Part shown: positions 43,603 to 52,615 of the stretch, one piece after another | Position numbering within the stretch: position 1 is the stretch's first letter | How the letters are laid out: each line of letters starts with the position of its first letter | NCBI RefSeq assembly: GCF_018131075.1 | Contig: NZ_JAFCLS010000013.1 | Span: forward strand, 1-64,000 | Reading direction: 5' to 3' | Source of the DNA: Bradyrhizobium sp. JYMT SZCCT0428 | GTDB taxonomy: Bacteria > Pseudomonadota > Alphaproteobacteria > Rhizobiales > Xanthobacteraceae | DNA: 64,000 nucleotides | Position numbers and translations under genes: made by a program | Notes under the pieces: generated by a model | Told to the model about the DNA's origin: nothing | The model's database searches: none | The model's input: only the letters and a program-made list of their open reading frames with translations

Positions 43603-43690
43603 AGAGCACGGTTCTGGCGGAACCGCGCTCTGATTTTGGTTTGGCGCGTTTGCTTTACGCGAACCGGCGCCCACTTCGCGCGAAATCGCT
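43603..43690. repeat. Hairpin plus dispersed repeat between der and the lipoprotein gene
   Basis: AGAGCACGGTTC (43603-43614) pairs with GAACCGCGCTCT (43620-43631) with one mismatch, followed by GCGTTTGCTTTACGCGAACC, which matches family A. The hairpin could terminate transcription of the lipoprotein and YfgM-like genes. It is also a copy of the dispersed intergenic element. Confidence 0.55.
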
Positions 43691-43696
43691 ATGCAA

Positions 43697-44257
43697 TTAA
43701 CGCGTGAAGCTGCCGCTCGGCATCGGAGCCGGGAACGGCGCGGCGGATTGTTGGGTGGACTGCGCGGGCGCCGCCGATTGAGCCGCCGGCTGGTCGGGCG
43801 GCGGCGCGGTGGTGCGCTTGCGCACGATCTTCTTCGGCTTCGGCGCCGGCGGCGCTGCGTTGGTGCCGCCCTCTTCCTCGGGCGCGGCATCGGGCTCTGC
43901 GGCGGCGGGCTCAGCCGCGGGCGCCGCTGCAACGGGGGCTGGCGCCTGCCTGCCTCTGGATTTCGCGGATCCCTTCGATTTCGGCTCCTGCGGCGCCGGT
44001 GCGACCGCTGCCTGGGCATTCGGATCGTCGATCTGCTGCTGGCGCGCGCCCTTGTAGAGATCCTTCGGCACGCCCTGCTCAAGGCCGGGCACACCGTCGG
44101 GGAAAACCGGCTTGCGTTCACCTGGCAGCTTCTTCTTGGTGTCGAGGAAGTCGAGCATGTCGGTCGGATCGAAATTGCCCAGGCTGCTACAGCCCGCCAG
44201 CGCGCTGGAAAACGCGATGAGGACGGTGGCTGCGATCAGACGGTGCGGGCGGCGCAT
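43697..44257 (-). CDS. Proline/alanine-rich lipoprotein
   Basis: The 186-residue product starts with a lipoprotein signal (RLIAATVLIAFSSALAGCSS), the lipobox being LAGC. A short conserved part follows (NFDPTDMLDFLDTKKKLPGE, then VFPDGVPGLEQGVPKDLYKG), and the remaining 120 residues are Ala/Pro/Lys-rich and probably disordered (PKPKKIVRKRTTAPPPD). It sits between the YfgM-like gene and der, the place where BamB (YfgL) is found in many proteobacteria. It is not BamB by sequence. It is likely an envelope protein. Confidence 0.7.
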   Translation of the reverse strand: MRRPHRLIAATVLIAFSSALAGCSSLGNFDPTDMLDFLDTKKKLPGERKPVFPDGVPGLEQGVPKDLYKGARQQQIDDPNAQAAVAPAPQEPKSKGSAKSRGRQAPAPVAAAPAAEPAAAEPDAAPEEEGGTNAAPPAPKPKKIVRKRTTAPPPDQPAAQSAAPAQSTQQSAAPFPAPMPSGSFTR

Positions 44258-44287
44258 GCTCGGTTCTCGTTTATCTCGTTGGCCGGC

Positions 44288-44941
44288 TCAACTCTTTGCG
44301 ACAGGCGGAAGCAACGCCTGCAGCGCTTCGGCGCGCGAGCGCAGGCTCGGTGGCGTGCCGCCGTCATTGGCAATCACGTCCAGCCATTGTCGGGTCGCTG
44401 TCGCGTCGTTGGCGCGCCAGGCCGACAGCGCCAGCAATTCGCGTGCAGTATGGCGAAAGGTAGCAGCCGGTCCGGCTGCCGCCTCCAGGCGAGACTTCAT
44501 GTCGGGATAGGAGGTGCTCTCCAGCAGCAACTGGGCGGCGCGAATTCGGGCCAGATCCTGTTCCGCCACGCCGACGCTGCGGTCGGCGGCAATTTCGTCG
44601 AACATCTTGGCAGCGGCCTGCTGGTCGCGGCTTGCGACCTCGGCGGCCGTCCGCAGGCGTGCCAGCACGCGGTATCCCGCCGGCGCCTTCGCCGCCAGCG
44701 CGGCAAACGCCGCCTCGGCCTCTGCGTGCTTGTTGGCTTCCGATAGCTCTGCCGCCTTGTCGAAGGCCGCACCGGCCTCAACCGCCTTCTGGGCTTCCAG
44801 ATATTGGTAGCCACGCCAGCCACCCACGGAGGCGATAATCAGCAGCGCTCCGGCAATGATGTAGATGGAGTATTGGTCCCACAGCTTCTTGAGCTGATCG
44901 CGACGGACGTCCTCGTCGACTTCATTAAATAATTCAGACAC
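44288..44941 (-). CDS. YfgM-like ancillary TPR membrane protein
   Basis: The 217-residue protein has a short cytoplasmic segment (MSELFNEVDEDVRRDQLKK), one membrane helix (YSIYIIAGALLIIASVGGWRGYQYLE) and a periplasmic TPR region (AFDKAAELSEANKHAEAEAAFAAL and following). This matches YfgM/UPF0070, an ancillary SecYEG-associated chaperone linked to the BAM system. Gene order with der is conserved in alphaproteobacteria, with a lipoprotein in between. Confidence 0.85.
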   Translation of the reverse strand: MSELFNEVDEDVRRDQLKKLWDQYSIYIIAGALLIIASVGGWRGYQYLEAQKAVEAGAAFDKAAELSEANKHAEAEAAFAALAAKAPAGYRVLARLRTAAEVASRDQQAAAKMFDEIAADRSVGVAEQDLARIRAAQLLLESTSYPDMKSRLEAAAGPAATFRHTARELLALSAWRANDATATRQWLDVIANDGGTPPSLRSRAEALQALLPPVAKS

Positions 44942-45221
44942 TTAAGGCTATCCCATCCCCGCTGAGCCGCTGGAGGCGCGGCGGCGCCCTGCGCCCGATC
45001 CTCGCATGGCGGCGGCGATACCCTAACGATATGGCGGTGGCAAGGCAAAGCGAGCCGGATCAAAGCGTTAACGCTGGAGGGGCCGGCCGGAAGCGAGTTG
45101 TCCCACGCCGCGAGCGTCCGGGAATGCCGGTGGGCATTCGAGAATATTGACTTCGCGGTTCAAAGCTTGGCGTAATCCGCTCGATTTTTGTCGGTTATTC
45201 GTCTGATTTTGCAGGTGCTTC

Positions 45222-46085
45222 ATGGTTTGCCGCGCCCTGGTCGTCACGCTTGCCATCGGGGCCGCCGCCCTGCCCGCCGCGACCCAAGCCTACGACATCA
45301 AGGCGAAGACGCCGGAGTCGGCATTTTCCGGCAAGCTGCGCCCGGACATTCTGGGTATCTCGGCGGATTCCACCGCTGATTCCACGCGTGCCACGCTAGA
45401 TTCGTTCTTCAAGGGACGCTCCAACACCACGACCGACGTCCAGCAGCAGAAGTTCGGCAGCACCGCGATCAGCTTCACCTCGGCGCTGACTTTCAGCCTT
45501 GCCCCCGGGCCGGGCCAGAACGGTGAGATACTGTCGAGCAGCTTCTCGTCGCCGGCGAGCGGAAATCGCATTTATTTCCTTGCCCGCAACCTCACCTTTG
45601 CGAAGGACCAGCAGCCGGCGAAGGCCGACATGGTCAAGGAGGTGATGGGCAAATACGGCGTACCCACCATCGTCGGCGATCAGCATCTTTATTACATCTA
45701 TCGCGCCGGTTCGATCGTATCGGTCGGCACGAAGTACAAGGAAGCAACCGCGGTCGAGGCTATCGGCAAGCCGCTCGATCCCAAGGCCGCGCTCAAGCTC
45801 AACGGCGAAACCATCCGCGGCAGCTGCGTGGCTGTCGTCAAGCGTGCGCAGGCAAAGGAGAAAGCGCTGGCCGCGATGCTCAGTGAAGCCAAGGGCGCCA
45901 ATTGCGACGGCGTGCTGAGCGTGCAGCTGATCCCCGGCACGGCGCCAGACCGGGTCGGAATCGCGCAGTTCTCGCTGCTAGACGTCAAACGCGTGATCAG
46001 CGCGGCGGCGATCGACAATGATGCGCTTGCCGCGGAACAGAACGAACGCAATGCGATGCCAAAAGGCAGCGCGCCGAAGCTCTAG
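45222..46085 (+). CDS. Secreted hypothetical protein
   Basis: The 287-residue protein has a signal peptide (ALVVTLAIGAAALPAATQA) followed by AYDIKAKTPESAFSGKLRPD, GSTAISFTSALTFSLAPGPG, AKADMVKEVMGKYGVPTIVG and, in the C-terminal third, KLNGETIRGSCVAVVKRAQA, CDGVLSVQLIPGT. Two cysteines may form a disulfide. It is predicted to be a periplasmic mixed alpha/beta protein. No family is recognised. It is divergent from the YfgM-like gene. Confidence 0.65.
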   Translation: MVCRALVVTLAIGAAALPAATQAYDIKAKTPESAFSGKLRPDILGISADSTADSTRATLDSFFKGRSNTTTDVQQQKFGSTAISFTSALTFSLAPGPGQNGEILSSSFSSPASGNRIYFLARNLTFAKDQQPAKADMVKEVMGKYGVPTIVGDQHLYYIYRAGSIVSVGTKYKEATAVEAIGKPLDPKAALKLNGETIRGSCVAVVKRAQAKEKALAAMLSEAKGANCDGVLSVQLIPGTAPDRVGIAQFSLLDVKRVISAAAIDNDALAAEQNERNAMPKGSAPKL

Positions 46086-46089
46086 ATTC

Positions 46090-46135
46090 CTGTTTGGCGC
46101 GTTGCGCGAACCGGCACTCCCGGATCAAGTGCGAA
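46090..46135. repeat. Partial family A repeat between convergent genes
   Basis: CCTGTTTGGCGCGTTGCGCGAACCGGCACTCC with CGGATCAAGTGCG resembles part of the element at 16487-16600. It lies in the short gap between the secreted protein and the acyl-CoA ligase genes, which converge. Confidence 0.45.
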
Positions 46136-46139
46136 CGCT

Positions 46140-47732
46140 CTAAATCGCCGCACGCGGTTCGCGCAACTGCCGCTTGAGTACCTTGCCGTTGGCGTTGCGC
46201 GGCAGCGGATCGGCGGTCAGATCGATGGTTTCCGGCACCTTGTAATCCGACAGCCGCTCGGCACACCACGCACGCAAGGTCTCAACGCTGGCACCGCCTT
46301 TGACCACGACCACGGCGTGGACGCGCTCGCCGAGCACGGGGCACGGTTTGGCGATGATCGCGCTTTCGAGCACGTCGGGATGGCCTGACAGGACAGACTC
46401 GACCTCGGCGGAATAGATCTTCAGGCCGCCGCGGTTGATCATGTCCTTCTGGCGATCGAACACGCGCACGAAGTTTGCCTCATCGATCGAGCCGAGATCG
46501 CCGGAATGCCAGAAGCCGGCGGTAAAACTTTCATCCGTTGCTTTTGGATTGTTCCAGTAGCCCTTGATGACCGAGCCGCCGTGGATCCAGATTTCACCGA
46601 TCTCGCCGCGCGGCAGCTCGTGGCCGTCGGGATCGACGACGATGATCTGCGCGCCGGGACACGGCAAGCCGACGCTGTCGATGTACCGCGCGGTCAATTC
46701 GCCGGGCATCATAGTCGACGGCGACGTCGTCTCGGTGGCGCCATAGCAATTTGCCAGCTTCAGGCCCGGAATCCTGGCGGCCAGCCGTTCGATGGTCGCA
46801 ATCGGCATCGGCGCCCCGCCAAAGCCGCCGATCCGCCAGCTTGACAGATCGTAGCTGTCGAAATCCGTCTGCAACAGGCACAGATTGTACATCGCTGGCA
46901 CCATCACGGTGTAGGTGACGCGCTCTCGCGCCGCCAGCTTCAGATATTCCGCGGCCTTGAACTCCGGCATCACGATCAGCGTGCCCGCGCAGCGCGCCAT
47001 GGTCGTTATGTTGGCGACCACGCCCGTGACATGTCCGAGCGGCACCGCGGCGATCGAGCGGTCCGCCGCTGATAACTGCAGGCAGGACACGAACACCATC
47101 GACGAATGGATGATGTTGCAATGCGCGAGCATCGCGCCCTTTGGCTTGCCCGTGGTGCCCGACGTGTAGAGGATCATAGCGGTGTCTTCTTCGCCGACTT
47201 CGGCAGGGGTTGCCGAGGCTGCGTGATCCAGCAGATCGCAGAATTGCGAGGTGCTGCCGTCATCGACGGAAACCCGATGCAGGAGGTCAGGCACATCGCG
47301 CGCATCCGGCACGCGCTCGGCCAGTGTCGCTTCGTGGATCAGAAGTTTTGCGCCGGAATCGATCAACACATAGGCGATCTCAGGCTTTTGCTGGCGGATC
47401 GACAGCAACACCGTCACAAGGCCGGCATGGGCGGCGGCGAACATCGTCAGCACGAACTCGACGCGATTGCCGAGCAGCACGGCGATACGATCGCCGCGCT
47501 GCAATCCGAGCCGCTGAAACCCGGCCGCAATCCGTGCCGATTGAGAGGCGACGTCGCGCCAACTCATCCGGCGATCACCGCAGACCAACGCCTCGCCATC
47601 CGGATTTCGCTCTGCAGCCTCGGCAATCATCGCCCAGACGGAGCCCGGCCGTTCACTAAACGCCGGCACCACGCGATCGCCAAAGCGCGTCTCGAGCCGC
47701 ATCGCCGGAATAGGATGTTGCGACCAGTCCAT
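46140..47732 (-). CDS. AMP-dependent acyl-CoA synthetase/ligase
   Basis: The 530-residue protein is an ANL-superfamily enzyme. A3 is AMILYTSGTTGKPKGAMLAH, followed by AVPLGHVTGVVANITTMARC, NCYGATETTSPSTMMPGE, the A8 loop region GYWNNPKATDESFTAGFWHS and GDLGSIDEANFVRVFDRQKD, MINRGGLKIYSAEVESVLSG, and the terminal lysine region LPRNANGKVLKRQLREP. It activates a fatty or aromatic acid as the acyl-CoA; substrate is not determinable. The C-terminus is complete. Confidence 0.87.
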   Translation of the reverse strand: MDWSQHPIPAMRLETRFGDRVVPAFSERPGSVWAMIAEAAERNPDGEALVCGDRRMSWRDVASQSARIAAGFQRLGLQRGDRIAVLLGNRVEFVLTMFAAAHAGLVTVLLSIRQQKPEIAYVLIDSGAKLLIHEATLAERVPDARDVPDLLHRVSVDDGSTSQFCDLLDHAASATPAEVGEEDTAMILYTSGTTGKPKGAMLAHCNIIHSSMVFVSCLQLSAADRSIAAVPLGHVTGVVANITTMARCAGTLIVMPEFKAAEYLKLAARERVTYTVMVPAMYNLCLLQTDFDSYDLSSWRIGGFGGAPMPIATIERLAARIPGLKLANCYGATETTSPSTMMPGELTARYIDSVGLPCPGAQIIVVDPDGHELPRGEIGEIWIHGGSVIKGYWNNPKATDESFTAGFWHSGDLGSIDEANFVRVFDRQKDMINRGGLKIYSAEVESVLSGHPDVLESAIIAKPCPVLGERVHAVVVVKGGASVETLRAWCAERLSDYKVPETIDLTADPLPRNANGKVLKRQLREPRAAI

Positions 47733-47750
47733 GGCTCAACTCTTGCCTTG

Positions 47751-48335
47751 CTAGACTCCAACCACGGGCACGCCGATCACGACCGGATGGAAGGCAAATG
47801 CCAGCGCCAGATAGGCGATGACCCCGACCGCGATCGCGATCAGGTCATTGCCGGGACCGCCGACCGGTATCGGCGGACCGCCGGCGTCTGCACGGCGTTT
47901 CAGCGAGATGCGGTCGAACACCGCCCACGCCAGGAACGAGCCGAACAGGATGATCGAGCCGAGATCGCCATTGGCGAGCAGATGTGCGGCCGCCCACAGC
48001 TTGACGCCGGTCAGCATCGGATGCTTCAGCGTCGTGTAGATCCGGCCGCGGATGTAGGACGCGACCACCAGAATGATCGCGGGCAGCATCAGGGCCACGG
48101 TGATGTGCTTGAACGCCGTCGGCGGGTTCCAGACGTTGATCCAGCCCGTAGCGCGATAGTTGGCGAAGCCCCAGATGATCAGCGCCAGACCCGCGACCGA
48201 GGCCAGCGTATAGCCGATCTTGTAGCCGCCCTCGCCCATTGAGCCGATGACCTGTGCGCGCAATTCGCGCTGCGTGGTCAGCGTGTGGACGCCGAGAAAC
48301 AGGACCAGCCCCAGGATCATCACCAGCAGTCCCAT
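47751..48335 (-). CDS. NnrU family membrane protein
   Basis: The 194-residue protein has five or six membrane helices and the NnrU features: LVMILGLVLFLGVHTLTTQR, LASVAGLALIIWGFANYRAT, YIRGRIYTTLKHPMLTGVKL, WAAAHLLANGDLGSIILFGS. NnrU was named for nitrite/nitric oxide metabolism in Rhodobacter, but no denitrification genes are near. It may be related to membrane redox or carotenoid-like isomerase family functions. It is 15 bases downstream-ward of nothing obvious; a separate promoter is likely. Confidence 0.8.
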   Translation of the reverse strand: MGLLVMILGLVLFLGVHTLTTQRELRAQVIGSMGEGGYKIGYTLASVAGLALIIWGFANYRATGWINVWNPPTAFKHITVALMLPAIILVVASYIRGRIYTTLKHPMLTGVKLWAAAHLLANGDLGSIILFGSFLAWAVFDRISLKRRADAGGPPIPVGGPGNDLIAIAVGVIAYLALAFAFHPVVIGVPVVGV

Positions 48336-48420
48336 GATGTCCCCTCTCCCCGCGCCCCTTCGTTACCCTCGCCTATCATTGATGGGGCTTGGAGCGCAAT
48401 GCGCTACGCCGCCATCCGCC

Positions 48421-49023
48421 TCACGGCTTCACTGCTTGCTTCTTCAGATCGCGGTTATCGACATAGCGGATCGCGATCGGCCTCCCCGCCAGCGCGCTAC
48501 CGAGCCCATCGGTGAATTTCAGCGGTTTGCAGGCCTCGAGCGAGGCATTGATCGCCTTCAGATAGGTGGAGCGTGTATCCGCCGGGACACCGGCGGTGGA
48601 GAAGGTCAGCCGGGGCGCGGCAATGATCTCGCCCGACCGCTTGAAACTGAAGCGCACCGACATCTGCATGCCCTCGCGCGCGCTATCGGCCGGCGGCGGC
48701 GTCCAGCAGGATCGCAGCGCCGCAAACAGGTCGCCGATGCTATCGAGGTCGTGGTCCGGCTTCCGGTATTTCGCCGCCTGGTCCTTTGGCGGAACGCTTT
48801 CGATCGTCAGTTGCAGGTTCTGGCCGTAGGGATAATCGATCTCGGGAATGCAGGGGCCATCGTTGAACACGCTGCAGAATGACGGCGTGCAAGGCTGGCC
48901 GTCGAGCACGCTGCAGGGCGCGTGCGAAAACGGCGTGGCGTCGATCTGACGCCGCGACTGGGCGGCGGCGGCGTTAATGCCGATGGTGATACCGATCAGG
49001 CAGATCGCGATAAGCCGGAGCAT
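48421..49023 (-). CDS. Secreted hypothetical protein with TonB C-terminal-like fold
   Basis: ATG 49023 gives a signal peptide (LRLIAICLIGITIGINAAAA), unlike the longer frame. The 200-residue product contains HAPCSVLDGQPCTPSFCSVF, IESVPPKDQAAKYRKPDHDL, and then a segment LFAALRSCWTPPPADSAREG, MSVRFSFKRSGEIIAAPRLT, NASLEACKPLKF typical of TonB-C-like or TolA-C-like domains in rhizobial cell-envelope proteins. It may be a periplasmic or outer-membrane-linked protein. Confidence 0.65.
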   Translation of the reverse strand: MLRLIAICLIGITIGINAAAAQSRRQIDATPFSHAPCSVLDGQPCTPSFCSVFNDGPCIPEIDYPYGQNLQLTIESVPPKDQAAKYRKPDHDLDSIGDLFAALRSCWTPPPADSAREGMQMSVRFSFKRSGEIIAAPRLTFSTAGVPADTRSTYLKAINASLEACKPLKFTDGLGSALAGRPIAIRYVDNRDLKKQAVKP

Positions 49024-49193
49024 GGAAGAAGCCTCGATCGCAGTTCTGGTGAACTTGGTGCCCACATTGGTCGGGATCAAGCCTGATAGCGTTCACATCC
49101 CTGCGCGTTCACTGCCCCGCATTCATGCCCGACAGTTCCGCAATCAGCGCCTGTTCGCCGGCGTGCGGTGCTGTAACGGCGACCACATCTGTC

Positions 49194-49290
49194 GTCACCC
49201 GCCACAGCGGGTGACCCAGTATTCCAGAGGCGATTGTTGATTAACCGAGAGGCCGCGGCGTACGGGGCCCCCGGTCAAGCCGGGGGACGA
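49194..49290. repeat. Dispersed palindromic repeat, family D
   Basis: GTCACCCGC-CACA-GCGGGTGAC (49194-49215) is followed by CCAGTATTCCAGAGGC and a GGCCCCCGGTCAAGCCGGGG hairpin up to 49290. This block, typical of Bradyrhizobium intergenic DNA, lies just downstream of prfC and may terminate it. No gene is found between 49024 and 49317. Confidence 0.65.
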
Positions 49291-49317
49291 CAATGAGCGA
49301 GAGGGGCTACCAGCCGC

Positions 49318-50937
49318 TCACCCCTTCTTCTTCACATCCTTGATGTGGGAAAACACGATGCCCTCGGCGCGTTCCTTGGTATAGCCCAGATAGAACTCGT
49401 TCTTGGCGAGGAACACCGGGTCACCGTCGACGTCATCGGCAACACCCGATCCATTGGCCGAGATGAACGCGTCGAGCTTCTTGCGGTCGTCGGAGGAGAT
49501 CCAGCGCGCCAGCTGGAATTCCGAGACTTCGAATTCGACCGGCAACGAATATTCCGCATCGAGCCGCGCTTTGAGCACGTCGAGCTGCAGCGGACCGACC
49601 ACGCCGACCAGCGCCGGCGCGCCGTCGCGCGGGCGGAACACCTGGACGACGCCCTCCTCCGACATCTGCTGCAGCGCCTCCTTCAGCTTTTTGGCCTTCA
49701 TTGCGTCGGTCAGGCGCACGCGGCGGACAATTTCCGGTGCAAAGCTCGGCACGCCGACGAACGTGAGATCTTCGCCTTCGGTGAGCGTGTCGCCGATCCG
49801 CAGCGTGCCGTGATTGGGAATGCCGACGACGTCGCCGGCAAAGGCTTCATCCGCCACCGAGCGGTCCTGGGCAAAGAAGAATTGCGGCGAGGACAGCGAC
49901 ATGTTCTTGCCGGTGCGCACCAGCTTGGCCTTCATGCCGCGGCTGAGCTTGCCGGAGCACAGCCGCGCGAACGCGATGCGGTCGCGGTGGTTCGGATCCA
50001 TGTTGGCCTGGATCTTGAACACGAAGGCGCTCATGCGCGGCTCGGCTGCCTCGACCTTGCGCAGGTTGCTTTCCTGCGCGCGCGGCGCCGGTGCAAAGCG
50101 CCCGAGACCCTCCAGCAAATCGCCGACGCCGAAATTGCGCAGCGCGCTGCCGAAATAAACCGGCGTCAGATGGCCCTCGCGGAACGCGTCGAGCTCGAAC
50201 GGCTTGCAGGCTTCCGAGACCAGCGCGAGTTCGTCCTTGACCTCGGCGACGTCGAGATTGGCGCTCCGGCCGGCGAGATCGGCGATGTCGATCTGCTGCG
50301 CGGCGCCGGTCTTGGCGCCACCGCCTTCGAGCAGGCGTACGCCGCCGGTGGCGATGTCGTAGGTGCCGAGGAAGTCACGGCCGCGGCCAACCGGCCAGGT
50401 CATCGGCGTGGTGTCGAGCGCCAGCGTCTTCTCGATTTCATCGAGCAGTTCGAAGGTGTCGCGGCTTTCGCGGTCCATCTTGTTGATGAAGGTGATGATC
50501 GGGATGTCGCGTAGGCGACACACCTCGAACAGTTTACGCGTCCGCGCCTCGATGCCCTTGGCGGCGTCGATCACCATGACCGCGGAATCGACCGCCGTCA
50601 GCGTGCGGTAGGTGTCTTCCGAAAAGTCTTCATGGCCCGGCGTATCAAGGAGGTTGAAGACGAGGCCATCGAACTCGAAGGTCATCACCGAGGTCACGAC
50701 CGAGATGCCGCGCTCGCGCTCGATCTTCATCCAGTCGGATCGGGTGTTGCGGCGTTCGCCCTTGGCCTTGACCTGCCCTGCGAGATTGATGGCGCCGCCG
50801 AACAGCAGCAGCTTTTCGGTTAGCGTGGTCTTGCCGGCGTCGGGGTGGGAAATGATGGCAAAGGTCCGCCGCCGCGCCACTTCATCTGCAAGCGGCGAGC
50901 GGGACGGCGATTCGGCTGAAACGGCAATGTCAGACAT
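49318..50937 (-). CDS. prfC: Peptide chain release factor 3
   Basis: ATG 50937 gives [20 protein letters not shown]. The 539-residue GTPase has [20 protein letters not shown] (P-loop), [38 protein letters not shown] and the C-terminal RF3 domain with [20 protein letters not shown]. It recycles RF1/RF2 from the ribosome after termination. The typical RF3 inserts are present, and it is distinct from EF-G. It is divergent from the guanidinium exporter gene. Confidence 0.94.
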   Translation of the reverse strand: MSDIAVSAESPSRSPLADEVARRRTFAIISHPDAGKTTLTEKLLLFGGAINLAGQVKAKGERRNTRSDWMKIERERGISVVTSVMTFEFDGLVFNLLDTPGHEDFSEDTYRTLTAVDSAVMVIDAAKGIEARTRKLFEVCRLRDIPIITFINKMDRESRDTFELLDEIEKTLALDTTPMTWPVGRGRDFLGTYDIATGGVRLLEGGGAKTGAAQQIDIADLAGRSANLDVAEVKDELALVSEACKPFELDAFREGHLTPVYFGSALRNFGVGDLLEGLGRFAPAPRAQESNLRKVEAAEPRMSAFVFKIQANMDPNHRDRIAFARLCSGKLSRGMKAKLVRTGKNMSLSSPQFFFAQDRSVADEAFAGDVVGIPNHGTLRIGDTLTEGEDLTFVGVPSFAPEIVRRVRLTDAMKAKKLKEALQQMSEEGVVQVFRPRDGAPALVGVVGPLQLDVLKARLDAEYSLPVEFEVSEFQLARWISSDDRKKLDAFISANGSGVADDVDGDPVFLAKNEFYLGYTKERAEGIVFSHIKDVKKKG

Positions 50938-51022
50938 GAATCGAGCGTTTGGCAGGGAAAACGGGCGCAATCAAGGGCGATTTGGCAATTGTCGACCGTG
51001 GATACAACCCCCATATCCAGCA

Positions 51023-51069
51023 GGGAAGGACGACCTTCCCATCACCATCATCCGCGGGGACGACCCTGC
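51023..51069 (+). promoter_or_regulatory. Guanidine-II (mini-ykkC) riboswitch
   Basis: Two hairpins with identical ACGA tetraloops lie upstream of the SMR gene: GGGAAGG-ACGA-CCTTCCC (51023-51040) and GCGGGG-ACGA-CCCTGC (51054-51069), separated by 13 bases. Twin stems with ACGR loops are the defining features of the guanidine-II riboswitch, in which the loops kiss when guanidinium binds. The ribosome binding site (GGAGGG, 51077-51082) follows the second stem by seven bases, so translational control of the exporter is expected. Confidence 0.88.
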
Positions 51070-51088
51070 TCTATCTGGAGGGTTTGTC

Positions 51089-51403
51089 ATGGCTTGGGCT
51101 GTGTTGTTCACCGCGGGTCTCCTCGAAATCGGCTGGGCCATCGGTCTCAAATACACCGAAGGCTTTACGCGGCTAGTACCGTCGGCCCTGACGCTGGCAG
51201 CCATGGCCGGAAGCATCCTCCTGCTTGGACTGGCGCTGAAAACGCTGCCGATCGGAACGGCCTATGCCGTCTGGACCGGAATCGGCGCCGTTGGCACGGC
51301 CATCCTCGGCATCGCCTTGTTCGGTGAGCCTGCGACTGCGGCCCGCCTGGCCAGCATCGGGTTGATTGTAGCCGGGATTGTCGGCCTGAAGCTGGTCACC
51401 TGA
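51089..51403 (+). CDS. sugE: SMR-family guanidinium exporter (Gdx/SugE)
   Basis: ATG 51089 has GGAGGG seven bases upstream. The 104-residue protein has four membrane helices: [20 protein letters not shown] (with the conserved Glu of the SMR family), [40 protein letters not shown] and [29 protein letters not shown] fits the Gdx subgroup. Such proteins exchange guanidinium for protons as a dual-topology dimer. The riboswitch upstream strengthens this assignment over a general quaternary-ammonium exporter. Confidence 0.9.
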   Translation: MAWAVLFTAGLLEIGWAIGLKYTEGFTRLVPSALTLAAMAGSILLLGLALKTLPIGTAYAVWTGIGAVGTAILGIALFGEPATAARLASIGLIVAGIVGLKLVT

Positions 51404-51407
51404 TTAA

Positions 51408-51508
51408 AGCGTTTTCCAGCGAAGTGGACACCGGTTCGCGTCAAGAAAACGCGTCAGAACAAGAATCTAGAGCCCCGTTCCGATTCAATCGGAACGGAGA
51501 GGGCTCTA
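51408..51508. repeat. Dispersed repeat, family A, with strong hairpin
   Basis: GCGTTTTCCAGCGAAGTGG, CACCGGTTCGCGTCAAGAAAA and CAAGAATCTAGAGCC match the other family A copies. A near-perfect hairpin CCGTTCCGATT-C-AATCGGAACGG (51475-51497) closes the element. It lies between the convergent sugE and pit genes and can terminate both. Confidence 0.65.
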
Positions 51509-52510
51509 GCGCAGCAGCACCACCGCCCAATAGGTCAGCGCCGCCACGATTCCCGAGGCCGGGATGGTGATGACCCAAGCGTAGACGATCGAACTGGCCA
51601 CGTTCCAACGCACCGCCGAGACCCGGCGCGCCGCGCCGACGCCAACGATGGCGCCGGTGATGGTGTGGGTGGTGGAAACGGGAACCCCGAGCCAGGTCGC
51701 CATGAACAGGGTCGCGGCCCCGCCGGTTTCCGCGCAAAAGCCCTGCATCGGCGTCAATTTGGTGATCCGCAGGCCCATGGTGCGGACGATCCGCCAGCCG
51801 CCCATCAGCGTTCCGAGTCCCATCGCCGCCTGGCACGATATCACCACCCAGAACGGGATCGAAAATTCAGTACCGAGATGGCCCTGCGAATAGAGCAGCA
51901 CCGCGATGATGCCCATGGTCTTCTGCGCGTCGTTGCCGCCATGGCCGAGCGAATACAGCGAGGCCGAGACGAATTGCAGGATGCGGAAGGCGCGGTCGAC
52001 CGCAAATGGCGTCGAGCGCACCGAGAGCCAGGACACGATCGCCACCAGCACCAGCGCCAGCAGGAAGCCGACCAGCGGCGACAGCACGATTGCCAGCAGC
52101 GTCTTGGAGAGTCCGCTCCAGACCGCCGCGGACAGGCCTGCCTTGGCGATCCCGCCGCCGAGCAAGCCGCCGATCAGCGCGTGCGAACTGGACGAGGGAA
52201 TGCCAAGCCCCCAGGTGATCAGGTTCCAGACGATGGCGCCGACAAGCGCGGCAAAGATCACCGTCGCATCGACGATGCTGGGCTCGATGATGCCGGTGCC
52301 GATGGTGTTGGCGACGTGAAGACCGAACACCAGAAAGGCGATGAAGTTAAAGAAGGCGGCCCAAAACACCGCATATTGCGGCCGCAATACCCGTGTCGAC
52401 ACGATCGTGGCGATAGAATTGGCGGCGTCATGCAATCCATTGAGGAAGTCGAACAGCAGCGCGACCGCAATCAATGCGATCAGAATTGGAAGACCAAGCG
52501 AAGCATCCAC
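51506..52510 (-). CDS. pit: Inorganic phosphate transporter (Pit family)
   Basis: GTG 52510 follows AGGGCAGGG; upstream in-frame sequence belongs to a repeat. The roughly 334-residue protein carries the PiT signatures FDFLNGLHDAANSIATIVST, FIAFLVFGLHVANTIGTG, GIPSSSSHALIGGLLGGGIA, and LGHGGNDAQKTMGIIAVLL plus PVSTTHTITGAIVGVGAARR. It is a low-affinity metal-phosphate symporter. The gene lies behind its DUF47 partner. Confidence 0.9.
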   Translation of the reverse strand: MDASLGLPILIALIAVALLFDFLNGLHDAANSIATIVSTRVLRPQYAVFWAAFFNFIAFLVFGLHVANTIGTGIIEPSIVDATVIFAALVGAIVWNLITWGLGIPSSSSHALIGGLLGGGIAKAGLSAAVWSGLSKTLLAIVLSPLVGFLLALVLVAIVSWLSVRSTPFAVDRAFRILQFVSASLYSLGHGGNDAQKTMGIIAVLLYSQGHLGTEFSIPFWVVISCQAAMGLGTLMGGWRIVRTMGLRITKLTPMQGFCAETGGAATLFMATWLGVPVSTTHTITGAIVGVGAARRVSAVRWNVASSIVYAWVITIPASGIVAALTYWAVVLLR

Positions 52511-52539
52511 TTGTTGGCCCTGCCCTAGATTAATTGTTT

Positions 52540-52615
52540 GAGCATGATCTCCGCGCAAACGCGTTCCGCGTTTGTCGCGAGGGAAAACCGCGGCACACTT
52601 TTCCGGATCATGCTC
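52540..52615. repeat. Inverted repeat GAGCATGATC...GATCATGCTC between DUF47 and pit
   Basis: GAGCATGATC (52540-52549) pairs with GATCATGCTC (52606-52615), and CAAACGCGTTCCGCGTTTG forms an inner stem. The element fills the intergenic space and overlaps the DUF47 stop. It belongs to the group's dispersed 'CATGATCCGGAAAAG' elements and may shape differential expression of the two genes. Confidence 0.7.

Noticed and set aside
49345..50514. 389-codon plus-strand frame
   Set aside because: Antisense of prfC.
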